Assembly (NCBI GenBank): GCA_016186985.1
Contig: JACPKO010000014.1
Span: 1-18,197, forward strand
Length of the DNA stretch: 18,197 nucleotides
Direction: 5' to 3'
From: Candidatus Daviesbacteria bacterium
GTDB lineage: Bacteria; Patescibacteriota; Microgenomatia; Daviesbacterales; UBA10151
This document shows positions 1 to 8,382 of the stretch, in pieces. A model generated the notes under the pieces. The model was given only the letters and a program-made list of their open reading frames with translations, had not been told where the DNA came from and searched no databases. The translations under genes and the position numbers were made by a program. Numbering within the stretch: the stretch's first letter is position 1; each line of letters opens with the position of its first letter.

Positions 1-7
1 CCTTTTT

Positions 8-33
8 GGCCGCCTATGGCGAGCCTCGTTTTT
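8..33 (+). terminator. possible Rho-independent terminator of a gene left of the window
   Basis: A GC-rich hairpin (stem 8-14 with 18-25, one bulged A, loop TAT) is followed by five T at 29-33 on the plus strand. It would end a plus-strand gene lying outside the window and converging on the minus-strand gene at 41. No T-run follows the hairpin on the minus strand. Confidence 0.35.
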
Positions 34-40
34 AACGGGT

Positions 41-1951
41 TCATTGTATTTGCTTAGGTGTCCCCGGAAGGATCACATTAGCTGAATTCCGGCACTGTCC
101 GTATTTATCACAAGTAGGATAACTTGAAGGGCATCTATTAGAAAATTCCTCCGAAATATCGCCGCAGTAAAAATCTTTATTAAAAACCCCTTTATCAACA
201 CAATACCACTTAGAGTCTATTCTGGAGAGGTGACACGCCTTTGTACTAAGAGGACAGGTACTGCCTGATCCTCCACAAGGGGTAAGGGTAGAGGTTGCGG
301 TAGTTGTAGTGGTGTTTACAGTAGTGTTGGCAGTTGTGTTTGTTGCTCCAGTTCCGTTCATGCAAGCTGCTGCGTTTTGGGCTGTTTTTAATGCTGCATC
401 TGCTTTAGTTTTAGCGCCGGCATCCATTAATCCCCCCAGCTCCCTTAAGACTTGCTCATAAATTTTATAATTCGCAGAGGCTATTCTTGCTTGTTCCTCA
501 ATTATCGTGCTGATTTTATCATCAAACACTCCTATTTTATAGCAGGGGATTCTCGTACCATTGTATTCATAACCGCAATCCGCGCTGGTAGCACCTGTTG
601 GAGTAGTAGTTGAGGTTTGGGAAGATGTTCCAGATTGTACAGTCGGAGCTATGGGTGCAGTTCCTTTACTACTTGGAGTGGTTGGAGTTGTTGCTGTTGT
701 ACCTTTAGCAGCTGTACAGCGGGTAAACTTAATTGGTGTTTTGGTTTGGTCTTTTACGATGACAGCTTGAGCCACCTCACAATCATCTCTGGGGTCAGGA
801 GGGTTTTTACAAAATCTTTTTTCGCCGTCTGTGCAGTCTAAAGAATTTGCTGCAGGAAAAACGCATCTTGGTCTGCCTTCGATTTCATAGCAGCCAATAT
901 TGTTTGCGGGGCATTTTTTAGCAGTTTCTGGGTCGCAATCTTTAGCCTGGATTTCAGGGCCTGTGCCCGCAGCAGGAGCAGCTCTGGCAGCAACATCTTT
1001 CCTCCATGTATCATACGCACTTTGGGAAAGACAAGTATAGTATTTATTTACCATGTCAAATCCACAAGCTTCACGACATGTTTTTTCTGAGCGCGCAAGG
1101 TCTCGGGTAAACAATACTTTGTTTGAAAGACAGGCATCGTTGTCCTTAGAACTGATACAGTAATGCCTGTTATTTGTTACCCTGCACCCGCTGCCTCCTT
1201 CAGAAACACACTTACTTTTCTCCTCAATACTGCAAGTGTCAGTTTCGGTGTAGCCTGCTGCAGGAGCTTGATTGCATTCATATTTCTTAGAGGAGGAGTT
1301 AAAACTACAACCATTAGGACAGGACTGGGTAAAAGCTGTAAAATTCCCGCCGCTAAAAGGGACGATATTTCCGTTAATACAAGCGTTATTGGTATTATCA
1401 ACGCAATATTCACTCCCGGTGGGCTTGGATTTTTGACAAACAGTACCTATCCTGGTACAGCGATTGACATTATCTGGAATAGAACAATCTGTACCTGCCT
1501 TTCCAGACCCAGGTGTAATGATTTGGACGACCTCCAGATCACAATCCAATTTTGCCAATGTTTTAGTTTTTTCCCCAAGAACTTTTGAACTTCCAGAAAT
1601 ATTGTTGTCTGCCATGGTTTTATCAGAATCGCCACCTTTAAATCCCCTGAATACAGAAGGATCTGTACACAATTCAGTTTTTCTGTCCGAATCAGGCCCA
1701 AAAGCAGTTATGCACTCACAACCTTTTGATTCGCAGTAGTCTTTATTCTCTGGAGTACATCCTGTAGATTGCTGTGCTTTTGGTAAAAAATTAACCCCCT
1801 TTTGAACCAGTAGCGTTCCTGCAGCGATGCCGAATAAAAGAAGGATAACGAGGGCGATAGGGGCGAAGCCAGCTTGGAAAGTTGTCAGGAGAGAGGAGGT
1901 AGGAGATAGTTTCCTGATAACTATTAACTTATTCCAGGGCAGTTTGTCCAT
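41..1951 (-). CDS. large Cys-rich membrane-anchored extracellular protein, unknown function
   Basis: The protein has 636 residues. A short basic N-terminus is followed by one hydrophobic segment at about residues 28-50 (APIALVILLLFGIAAG), so it is probably anchored with the rest outside. The ectodomain has about seven imperfect modules with the pattern C-x(5-8)-C-x(4-8)-C-x(6-9)-C, for example around residues 64-95, 155-182, 239-266, 339-363 and 590-621. They probably form small disulfide-bonded knots. A Thr/Ser/Pro-rich low-complexity stretch lies near residues 412-455 and a poly-Thr/Asn stretch near 530-560; both look like flexible linkers. I do not recognise the family and no enzyme motif is visible. 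The ATG at 1951 is the first in frame and sits where a promoter at 1958-1986 would start transcription, so the mRNA may be leaderless. Coding sense is well supported by length and by the conserved Cys spacing. Confidence 0.85.
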   Translation of the reverse strand: MDKLPWNKLIVIRKLSPTSSLLTTFQAGFAPIALVILLLFGIAAGTLLVQKGVNFLPKAQQSTGCTPENKDYCESKGCECITAFGPDSDRKTELCTDPSVFRGFKGGDSDKTMADNNISGSSKVLGEKTKTLAKLDCDLEVVQIITPGSGKAGTDCSIPDNVNRCTRIGTVCQKSKPTGSEYCVDNTNNACINGNIVPFSGGNFTAFTQSCPNGCSFNSSSKKYECNQAPAAGYTETDTCSIEEKSKCVSEGGSGCRVTNNRHYCISSKDNDACLSNKVLFTRDLARSEKTCREACGFDMVNKYYTCLSQSAYDTWRKDVAARAAPAAGTGPEIQAKDCDPETAKKCPANNIGCYEIEGRPRCVFPAANSLDCTDGEKRFCKNPPDPRDDCEVAQAVIVKDQTKTPIKFTRCTAAKGTTATTPTTPSSKGTAPIAPTVQSGTSSQTSTTTPTGATSADCGYEYNGTRIPCYKIGVFDDKISTIIEEQARIASANYKIYEQVLRELGGLMDAGAKTKADAALKTAQNAAACMNGTGATNTTANTTVNTTTTTATSTLTPCGGSGSTCPLSTKACHLSRIDSKWYCVDKGVFNKDFYCGDISEEFSNRCPSSYPTCDKYGQCRNSANVILPGTPKQIQ

Positions 1952-1957
1952 AAATTA

Positions 1958-1986
1958 ATATTAGGAGTTTTTTAACCTTGACACAA
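1958..1986 (-). promoter_or_regulatory. predicted promoter of the Cys-rich protein gene
   Basis: On the minus strand TTGTGT (1986-1981) and TAATAT (1963-1958) are 17 nt apart. The expected start point coincides with the A of the ATG at 1951, and no Shine-Dalgarno lies before it. Confidence 0.45.
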
Positions 1987-2057
1987 GAGTAGAGAATCTT
2001 GTAGAATTGCTTACTGATGTTTTCTAAGAGAAACAACGCTACACAATAAACTCCCAG

Positions 2058-2090
2058 TCCTTCGATCCCGATGGACTCGGGATTAAGGAC
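2058..2090. repeat. stem-loop with CCCGAT-type palindrome outside the rRNA
   Basis: An outer stem GTCCTT/AAGGAC encloses an inner stem ATCCCGA (2065-2071) with TCGGGAT (2077-2083). The inner core resembles the palindromes that recur in the 23S gene. Confidence 0.55.
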
Positions 2091-2107
2091 GTTGCATCCC
2101 TCGACAG

Positions 2108-2136
2108 TAAATTCAAAATTCAAAATGTAAAATTTG
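2108..2136. repeat. short array of AT-rich 7-nt repeats
   Basis: About four tandem 7-nt units (AAATTCA, AAATTCA, AAATGTA, AAATTT) run without a partner arm. The period matches the heptamer palindromes at 7488-7982, 9377-9454 and 11687-11757, but the unit sequence differs. Confidence 0.45.
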
Positions 2137-2170
2137 AGCATGAACGAATGGGCCTCTAGTTCATCTGGGC

Positions 2171-2245
2171 TTAAAAGTCTAAACGACTTTTAAGCGGGTA
2201 AATAACATTTTATCGACGAAGTCTAAATAGAATAAATATTTACCC
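2171..2245 (+). promoter_or_regulatory. inverted repeats and possible promoter before tRNA-Ala/23S
   Basis: A perfect 9-bp hairpin TTAAAAGTC/GACTTTTAA (2171-2193) is followed by a 9-bp inverted repeat GGGTAAATA (2196-2204) and TATTTACCC (2237-2245). Between them TAGAAT at 2228-2233 could serve as a -10 box for the tRNA starting at 2265, but no good -35 box is present. The rest of the 1952-2264 gap holds only the two repeats listed separately, and no trace of a 16S 3' end. Confidence 0.3.
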
Positions 2246-2264
2246 AGGAAGAGCGCCTCAAAAT

Positions 2265-2337
2265 GGGCCGATGGCTCAGTTGGTAGAGCACCTCATTTGC
2301 AATGAGGGGGTCCGGGGTTCGAATCCCCGTCGGTCCA
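2265..2337 (+). tRNA. tRNA-Ala (anticodon UGC)
   Basis: A full cloverleaf is present. The acceptor stem GGGCCGA pairs with TCGGTCC and contains the G3:U70 wobble that identifies alanine tRNAs. The D arm contains GCTCAGTTGGTAGAGC. The anticodon stem CCTCA/TGAGG has loop TTTGCAA with anticodon TGC. The T arm is CGGGG TTCGAAT CCCCG, and the discriminator is A. The CCA end is not encoded (A is followed by CAG). A tRNA-Ala before the 23S gene is the usual bacterial spacer arrangement, but here no 16S lies upstream. Confidence 0.97.
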
Positions 2338-2361
2338 CAGGGGACGGCCCATTTTTGCAAT

Positions 2362-2427
2362 AAGCAGAGCTTGCCTTTTGTTTTGCAAAAGGTGAGGAGG
2401 TGAGCGGTTCGAGACCGCTGGGGTCCA
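2362..2427 (+). other. tRNA-like remnant (good T arm, no matching acceptor 5' strand)
   Basis: A canonical T arm (AGCGG TTCGAGA CCGCT, 2403-2419) is followed by seven acceptor-like bases GGGGTCC and a discriminator-like A, the same ACA ending as the real tRNA-Ala. Upstream lie a D-arm-sized hairpin AAGC/GCTT (2362-2372) and a 7-bp anticodon-like hairpin CCTTTTG/CAAAAGG (2374-2392). No GGACCCC-type 5' acceptor strand exists nearby and the anticodon loop is not standard. It is probably a decayed second spacer tRNA or a tRNA-like structure in the pre-rRNA. Confidence 0.5.
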
Positions 2428-2429
2428 CA

Positions 2430-2685
2430 ATTAGGTTTTGATTAAGTTACTTAAGTAACTTAGGTTTCTTAAGTCACTTAATCTGGGCCGAAGAGCTTGG
2501 CCTGAGCGAAGTCACAAAGTGACGAGTCGAAGGCTTAAGTCCTGGAATTTGTACTTTAAAATGTGAATACGACAAAATTTTGGACAGATTTGGCGTAAGC
2601 CAATGAAGTTCAAAAGTATGAAGGCCAATCAGGTCAGATTTATCTGACCTTGAGTGTCGAAAGACGCTCTAAAATAGTCAAATAA
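2430..2685 (+). other. 23S leader region with several palindromes
   Basis: No coding potential is seen. The spacer contains an 18-nt AT-rich palindrome AAGTTACTTAAGTAACTT (from about 2446), GGCC/GGCC and GTCAC/GTGAC hairpins (about 2486-2522), and the 5' arm of the long-range stem (2551-2573). It also has the hairpins GGTCAGA/TCTGACC (2633-2650) and GAGTGTC/GACGCTC with a GAAA loop (2652-2669). These are plausible precursor-processing structures. Confidence 0.55.
2551..2573. repeat. 5' arm of long inverted repeat bracketing the 23S gene
   Basis: The 16 bases at 2558-2573 (AAAATGTGAATACGAC) are perfectly complementary to 9463-9478. A GTAC/GTAC pairing extends the stem after a 3-nt mismatch. 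Such long-range stems are RNase III processing sites in pre-23S rRNA. Confidence 0.75.
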
Positions 2686-2812
2686 TACTCAACATAAAGG
2701 CGTACGGTGGATGCCTTGGTTAGAAGCACCGATGAAGGACGTATCAGGCTGCGATAAACTGCGGGGAGTTGCCAAAAAACTTTGATCCGCAGGTTTCCGA
2801 ATGGGGTAACCC

Positions 2813-4238
<1,426 letters not shown>

Positions 4239-4776
4239 GCCATCAAGGAAGGACAAAATGGGAATATCCAGCCGTCTAGGGCCCGCAAGGGCGACAGATG
4301 GTTAAAGCAATAAGCTAGTGGAGGTAGAAAAATCCGCTTCCACGCGGCAGATCGAGCAATCGATCTGCTTTAAAAACGCAAATTGTAAAACGTAAGCCGC
4401 CGTAAGGCGAGCTGAAGTGGAAAGTTTTCTGTTTTCAGGAAAATTTCCGTGAAGGGAACATAGGAATCCGTACTACAAACCAACACAGGTGGGCGAGTTG
4501 AGTATACAAAGGTGATCGAGAGAACTATCCTTAAGGAACTCTGCAATACAACTGGACGTAAGTTAGCAAGATGTCCTGGCCGACGCGCAAGCGATTCGGC
4601 CCGCAGTGAATACCGCTGAGCGACTGTTTATCAAAAACACAGGTCCCTGCTAAATCGAAAGATGATGTATAGGGGCTGACACCTGCCCAGTGCCAGTAAT
4701 TTAAAATTGGAAGTGACCCCCGCCTCGGCGGGGTGAGCCTCCGGTCTAAGATCTGGTGAACGGCAGCAGTAACTAT

Positions 4777-5541
4777 GAACAAAATTGTAGTTAAAAAACT
4801 TGGCTATATGCTGGAACGTCTGAGTATCCTGAGCTAGTGATTGATTTTTGGATTAATTTCGGGTAATCTGAAATTAATGTCCAATCCAATTACTTATAAT
4901 GCTTCAGGTGCAGATAATCAGCAGGAAAGTTCTCAAGAAGAAAAATGGTTAAGCAAAATTCCACAAAATCTAGGATACTATTTAGCAGGTTTTGTTGACG
5001 GAGAAGGCAGTTTTAATGTCTCTCTAAGACAAAAATCTGATTATGCCATTAAATGGCAGGTAGTCTTGAGTTTCAATGTTTCGCAAAGAGACATGACAAA
5101 CTTACTTACTTTAAAAGAAGTTTTAGGTTGTGGGATTATCAAAAAACGCAAGGATGGAGTGTATTCGTTAGATATTACAACTCCGCAGCGCGTTATTTTG
5201 AGAGTGATACCGTTTTTTAGAAAATTTCCTTTTAGATCAGAAAAAGCGATCAAAAATTTTGCGATATTTTGTAAAATTGCAGCTTTGATGAGTTTAGGAA
5301 ATCATAGGCATAAAAAAGGCTTAAAAGAAATTGTTTCTATTAGAGAAACCTTAAATGTAGGTGCTGGTAGAAAAAGAAAATATAATGAAGCTGATGTGCT
5401 TAAATCTCTTCTTGAGAAATCCTCAGAGACTATACGCCAGGCTCCGATTAAATCGGAGATGATATAGTCCGACCTCTTAAGCGATTAAGAGAGCTTGGTA
5501 GAAATATCCAGGCTCCCGATCTAATCGGGACAACAAATGTG
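4777..5541 (+). ncRNA. group I intron 1 (after 23S position 1917)
   Basis: The intron is 765 nt. The 5' exon AACTAT (4771-4776) pairs with an internal guide GTAGTT (4788-4793), giving P1 with the diagnostic U-G pair at the splice site. The intron ends in G (5541), and joining the exons restores TAACTAT|AAC, colinear with E. coli. Core elements include TATATGCTGGA (about 4805, P4), AATCAGCAGGAAAG (about 4917, P4'), GACTATACG and GATATAGTCC (P7 strands, about 5428 and 5461). P8 is the palindrome 5442-5458 and another caps a 3' helix at 5514-5530. The core resembles introns 2 and 3. The homing endonuclease ORF appears to occupy the P6 loop. Coxiella burnetii is known to carry an intron at this position. 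Confidence 0.92.
4877..5467 (+). CDS. LAGLIDADG homing endonuclease, single motif (intron 1)
   Basis: This is an intron-encoded DNA endonuclease that would cut intronless 23S alleles and drive intron homing. From the ATG at 4877 it has 196 residues; an in-frame TTG at 4841 would add 12. The motif LAGFVDGEGSF is at about residues 36-46, and only one copy is present, so it should act as a homodimer like I-CreI-type enzymes. Both D and E of the GDGEG-like turn are kept. Residues 10-22 are encoded by conserved intron core sequence, and the C-terminus runs through the P8 palindrome and stops at the TAG inside the conserved P7 GATATAG. This interlocking of ORF and ribozyme is common in mobile group I introns. 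The reading frame is intact and basic (K/R-rich), which suggests that it is or was recently functional. Confidence 0.9.
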   Translation: MSNPITYNASGADNQQESSQEEKWLSKIPQNLGYYLAGFVDGEGSFNVSLRQKSDYAIKWQVVLSFNVSQRDMTNLLTLKEVLGCGIIKKRKDGVYSLDITTPQRVILRVIPFFRKFPFRSEKAIKNFAIFCKIAALMSLGNHRHKKGLKEIVSIRETLNVGAGRKRKYNEADVLKSLLEKSSETIRQAPIKSEMI

Positions 5542-6519
5542 AACTGTTCTATGGTAGCGAAGTTCCTTGTCTGGTAGGTGCGGGTAACCAAACTTGCTAG
5601 AATGTACAGTAATGTACAACACTCAGGAATTTCGTAAATGATAAATACGTTAAGCTAAAAACCTTAAGTAGTGGAAAATCCAACTATTTGCTGGGATAAC
5701 TCAGTATCCAACAGTACTCGAAAGAGTGACAATCTGTTTGGTGGAGTGGATCAGCAGGGAAGGGTCCGATGTAATATCGGACAACCCTCAGAGACTACAT
5801 GTTGGAGTCCATAATAGAGCTAGGCAACTAGAAATAATCTATGGACAAGATATAGTCCGATCTCACAGGCGACTGTGAGGGTTTAATAATCATAAAACCG
5901 TAAAAACAAATGTAAATTCTTAATACAAATTAAGATAACGACAGTCTAACCAAATGGAGTTCAGACCCGCACGAAAGGTAGAACGACTTAGCGACTGTCT
6001 TGAGGATAGACTCGGTGAAATTGCAATGGCTGTGAAGATGCGGCCTTCCCATACTTGGACAAAAAGACCCCGTGGAGCTTTACTGGAGCTTGGCCCTGTT
6101 TTGAAAACTTAATTGTGTAGCGTAGGAGGGAGTCCGATGATCCCGCAAGGGGCTATCGGACGACAATGAAACACCTCTCTTTTAAGTTTTTAAGACTAAC
6201 AGTTTTTCCTTATAAAAACAGGAGACTGAACAAGGTCTGGCGGACAGTTTAACTGGGGCGGTTTCCTTAGAAAGAAAATCCTATTCCGTAGGATCTTTCA
6301 CTGGGGACCTCCGATGGCAACATCGGAGTGCCAACTAACTATATGCTGGAACTCCTGGTAGTATCTTGAGCTAGTTATATAATAATAACTGATAATGTTT
6401 CAAGTGATCCAGAAAATCAGCAGGGAAGTCCCGATTAAATCGGGATCCCTCAACGACTGCATGTTAGGTTCCAATTTAATTGGAATATGATACAGTCTGA
6501 ACTCCGATGCGAATCGGAG
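5442..6519 (+). repeat. six YCCGAT/ATCGGR palindromes on peripheral helices of introns 1-3
   Basis: Copies are at 5442-5458 (P8 of intron 1), 5514-5530 (3' helix of intron 1), 5764-5782 (P6 of intron 2), 6309-6328 (near P1/P2 of intron 3), 6429-6445 (P6 of intron 3) and 6502-6519 (P9 of intron 3). The cores match the exon hairpins. Introns 4 and 5 have none with the GAT core; intron 5 has only a related GTCCGTAG/CTACGGAC palindrome at 8986-9003. Confidence 0.75.
5576..5956 (+). ncRNA. group I intron 2 (after 23S position 1951), no ORF
   Basis: The intron is 381 nt and lies only 34 nt after intron 1. The 5' exon ends CTTGTCTGGT (5575). A guide GCTAGA (5594-5599) pairs with TCTGGT and gives U-G at the splice site. 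Core sequences are TTTGCTGGGATAAC (about 5687), GATCAGCAGGGAAG (about 5749), CAGAGACTACATG (about 5788) and AAGATATAGTCC (about 5847), closely similar to introns 1 and 3. It ends in G at 5956, with exon GAGTTCAGACC. The exact 3' boundary is uncertain by one base because two G occur in a row. C. burnetii also has an intron at this site. Confidence 0.85.
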
Positions 6520-7164
6520 ACTCAAGCAGAAATGTCTTGGGAATTTAAACCAATGCGTAAAGGAATACTTAAGCAGGAATTAATTTTAAGTGAATTTCAA
6601 AAACAAGTTCTAATAGGATATCTTTTAGGAGATGGACATTTAGAAACCTGGGGAAATTCCAAGGTTGCCCGTTTAAAAGTAGAACAAAGTTTAGAGCAAA
6701 GGGAATTTGTAAGTTGGTTATTTGAGGTTTTTGGAGAGTTTGTAAAAACTCCTCCTAAATTCAAAGCTAAATCAATTTACTTTAATTCTTTAAGCTCGAA
6801 ACAATTTTTTATATTTCATAAAATGTTTTACCCAAACGGCAAAAAAGTAATTCCATATGATATTGAAACCCTTCTGACACCAATTAGTTTAACTATTTGG
6901 TTTATGGGTGATGGTTCAATTAAATCAAAAGAATGTAATGGCAGAATTTTAAATACTCATGGATTTACAAAAAATGAGATTCAAAAAGTGATTCAGACTT
7001 TGAGTCAAAAATTCTCCTTACAAGCAAGTATTCGAAGACAAAAAGATGGTTTGCAGATTTATATTTCTGCAAAAAGTGCCGGAAAATTGTATCAAATACT
7101 TTTTCCTCATTTATTACCATCTTTTTACTACAAATTACCAAAGGTTTAAAAATTAACAAAATTG
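6268..7164 (+). ncRNA. group I intron 3 (after 23S position 2262)
   Basis: The intron is 897 nt. The 5' exon GGTTTCCT (to 6267) pairs with GGGGACC (6303-6309) with one bulged U, and U-G sits at the splice site. The core has CTATATGCTGGAAC (about 6339), AATCAGCAGGGAAG (about 6416), CAACGACTGCATG (about 6450) and GATACAGTC (about 6488). It is a close relative of introns 1 and 2 but with ACAGTC where they have ATAGTC in P7. The endonuclease gene lies after P7 in the 3' domain, not in P6 as in intron 1. The intron ends in G (7164), and spliced TCCT|CCAAAATCGTAACGGAGG aligns base for base with E. coli. Confidence 0.9.
6532..7149 (+). CDS. LAGLIDADG homing endonuclease, two motifs (intron 3)
   Basis: From the ATG at 6532 it has 205 residues; an in-frame ATG at 6487 would add 15 residues encoded by the P7/P9 core, and a third ATG is at 6553. 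Two LAGLIDADG-type motifs, LIGYLLGDG and LTIWFMGDG, lie about 93 residues apart. The protein should therefore work as a monomer with a pseudo-twofold active site, in the LAGLIDADG_2-like group rather than with the single-motif enzymes of introns 1 and 5. Both acidic residues of the GDG turns are kept, and the frame is intact to the TAA 15 nt before the intron end. Codon use is very AT-rich compared with the rRNA around it. The role is to cut intronless 23S genes near position 2262. Confidence 0.88.
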   Translation: MSWEFKPMRKGILKQELILSEFQKQVLIGYLLGDGHLETWGNSKVARLKVEQSLEQREFVSWLFEVFGEFVKTPPKFKAKSIYFNSLSSKQFFIFHKMFYPNGKKVIPYDIETLLTPISLTIWFMGDGSIKSKECNGRILNTHGFTKNEIQKVIQTLSQKFSLQASIRRQKDGLQIYISAKSAGKLYQILFPHLLPSFYYKLPKV

Positions 7165-7487
7165 CCAAAATCGTAACGGAGGAGTGCAAAGGTACCCTTA
7201 CCTCATAAAGAAATTGAGGTATAAGCGCAAAAGTATATAGGGTGCTTGACTGCGAGACATACAGGTCGAGCAGGTGCGAAAGCAGGCTTTAGTGATCCTT
7301 TATTTGCTCATGGGAGCGATAAGGCTTATCGGATAAAAGCTACCCCGGGGATATTAAATGTGTCCGGTTATATAGTAATATGTAACCAAAAATACGGCTA
7401 ATAACGGTGGAATCTATTAATCAGTGGTTAGGTCTAACCTATACATCGAGATGATTATTAGACAATACCGTGGGAAGTCAGTTTTTT

Positions 7488-7982
7488 GAGGCTAGACACT
7501 AGAGATTAGAAGTTAGAATTTGAAGCTTGAATAGTTTGAAGATAGATTGATACGATAAATCAATGATTAAAACTTTTAGAGATTTAGAGGTATATCAAGA
7601 ATCCTATAAACTAATGTTAATAATTCATCAAGCTGTTAAAAAACTTCCAGTTTATGAACGTCATGATTTAGCATCACAAATGCGAAGAGCATCTAAATCT
7701 TGTCCATCCAACATCGCAGAAGGATGGGCTAAAAGAAGATTTGAGAAGCAATTCAAAACGCATTTAGATGCATCAATTGGTTCAGCAAATGAAATGGAAG
7801 TTCATATAGACACAGCAAGAGATTTGAATTACTGGCAAAGAGATTTTTGCCAAAACTTATTAACAAGATATCAGCAATTAGGAGGAAAATTAACCAATTT
7901 GCAAAGAAATTGGAAAACCTTCTAATTTCAAGTTTCAAACATCAATATCAAGCTTCTAGTTTCCAGCGTCTAGCATCAATTA
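7488..7982 (+). mobile_element. 23S intervening-sequence-like element: heptamer inverted repeats around a four-helix-bundle gene
   Basis: The left arm is a run of 7-nt units (GAGGCTA GACACTA and so on) from 7488 to about 7530. The right arm is nine consecutive units of form TCNARNN from 7920 to 7982. The two arms are inverted: 7488-7512 and 7953-7977 match at 20 of 25 positions, so the RNA can fold into a long stem that closes around the gene at 7563-7925. Classical 23S intervening sequences (Leptospira, Coxiella) have this architecture and are cut out by RNase III, but they sit in rRNA helices. This one is inside a group I intron loop. Confidence 0.75.
7563..7925 (+). CDS. four-helix-bundle protein, 23S rRNA intervening-sequence (IVP/S23) family
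   Basis: It has 120 residues, the usual length of the family. It opens with the family hallmark FRDLEVYQESYKLMLIIHQ, followed by LPVYERHDLASQMRRASKSC, PSNIAEGWAKR and a C-terminal helical region; four amphipathic helices are predicted. Family members are encoded in 23S intervening sequences and also as free-standing genes in many bacteria. The molecular role is not settled; pentameric bundles and nucleic-acid binding have been proposed for relatives, including the Avd protein of diversity-generating retroelements. No reverse transcriptase or variable repeat is visible here, so a retroelement role is not supported. The start ATG follows the left repeat arm, and the stop TAA lies in the first heptamer of the right arm. 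Confidence 0.93.
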   Translation: MIKTFRDLEVYQESYKLMLIIHQAVKKLPVYERHDLASQMRRASKSCPSNIAEGWAKRRFEKQFKTHLDASIGSANEMEVHIDTARDLNYWQRDFCQNLLTRYQQLGGKLTNLQRNWKTF

Positions 7983-8382
7983 ATTTGACCCCGTATCGAC
8001 TGAAACCCATAAAAGAAACAACCGATAATTGTTTCTGGGTGATATATGAGGCACCAGATATTCTGGAATTTATACTCATATAAAACGCCGTACGCCTGTT
8101 TAAGGTGTTCTTTGAACAACTAAAAACAGGATGATGATATAGTCAGTGCTAATAGTAATATTAGATTTTTCATGAACAGGCTAGTCTTACCCAACAGTCC
8201 ACAAGGACGGTAAGGTTCGGCACCTCGATGTCGGCTCATCGTATCCTGGGGCTGAAGTAGGTCCCAAGGGTCTGGCTGTTCGCCAGTTAAAACGGTACGC
8301 GAGCTGGGTTCAGAGCGGCGTAAGCCAGCTCGGACTCTATCCAGTATGGGCGTTTGGATTTTTGAGGGGAGTTGTCTCTAGT

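Larger units (their letters stand above)
7353..8174 (+). ncRNA. group I intron 4 (after 23S position 2449), carrying an intervening-sequence element
   Basis: The intron is 822 nt. The 5' exon ends CCGGGGAT (7352). A guide GTCC (7362-7365) pairs with GGAT and gives U-G at the splice site; the pairing is short. The core GGCTAATAACGGTGG (7396-7410) and AATACCGTGGGAAG (about 7465-7478) is shared with intron 5 and differs from introns 1-3. The 3' part has GATATAGTCAGTGC (about 8136). The intron ends in G (8174), and the exon resumes AACAGGCT, so the split falls in the peptidyl-transferase ring. The loop that holds a homing endonuclease in intron 5 holds a four-helix-bundle gene with heptamer repeats here. 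Confidence 0.88.

Noticed and set aside
617..1739. Frames on both strands within the Cys-rich gene
   Set aside because: They are shadows of the 636-residue gene; high Cys and Ser content follows from its codons in other frames.
2355..2427. A second functional tRNA
   Set aside because: There is no 5' acceptor strand to pair with GGGGTCC and no standard anticodon loop; kept only as a tRNA-like remnant.
7488..7982. Diversity-generating retroelement (Avd-like four-helix bundle)
   Set aside because: No reverse transcriptase, template repeat or variable repeat exists in the window; the protein and its arms fit the 23S intervening-sequence family better.
7847..8083. 78-aa frame overlapping the end of the four-helix-bundle gene
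   Set aside because: It runs through the heptamer repeats and intron core in another frame, with no family resemblance.
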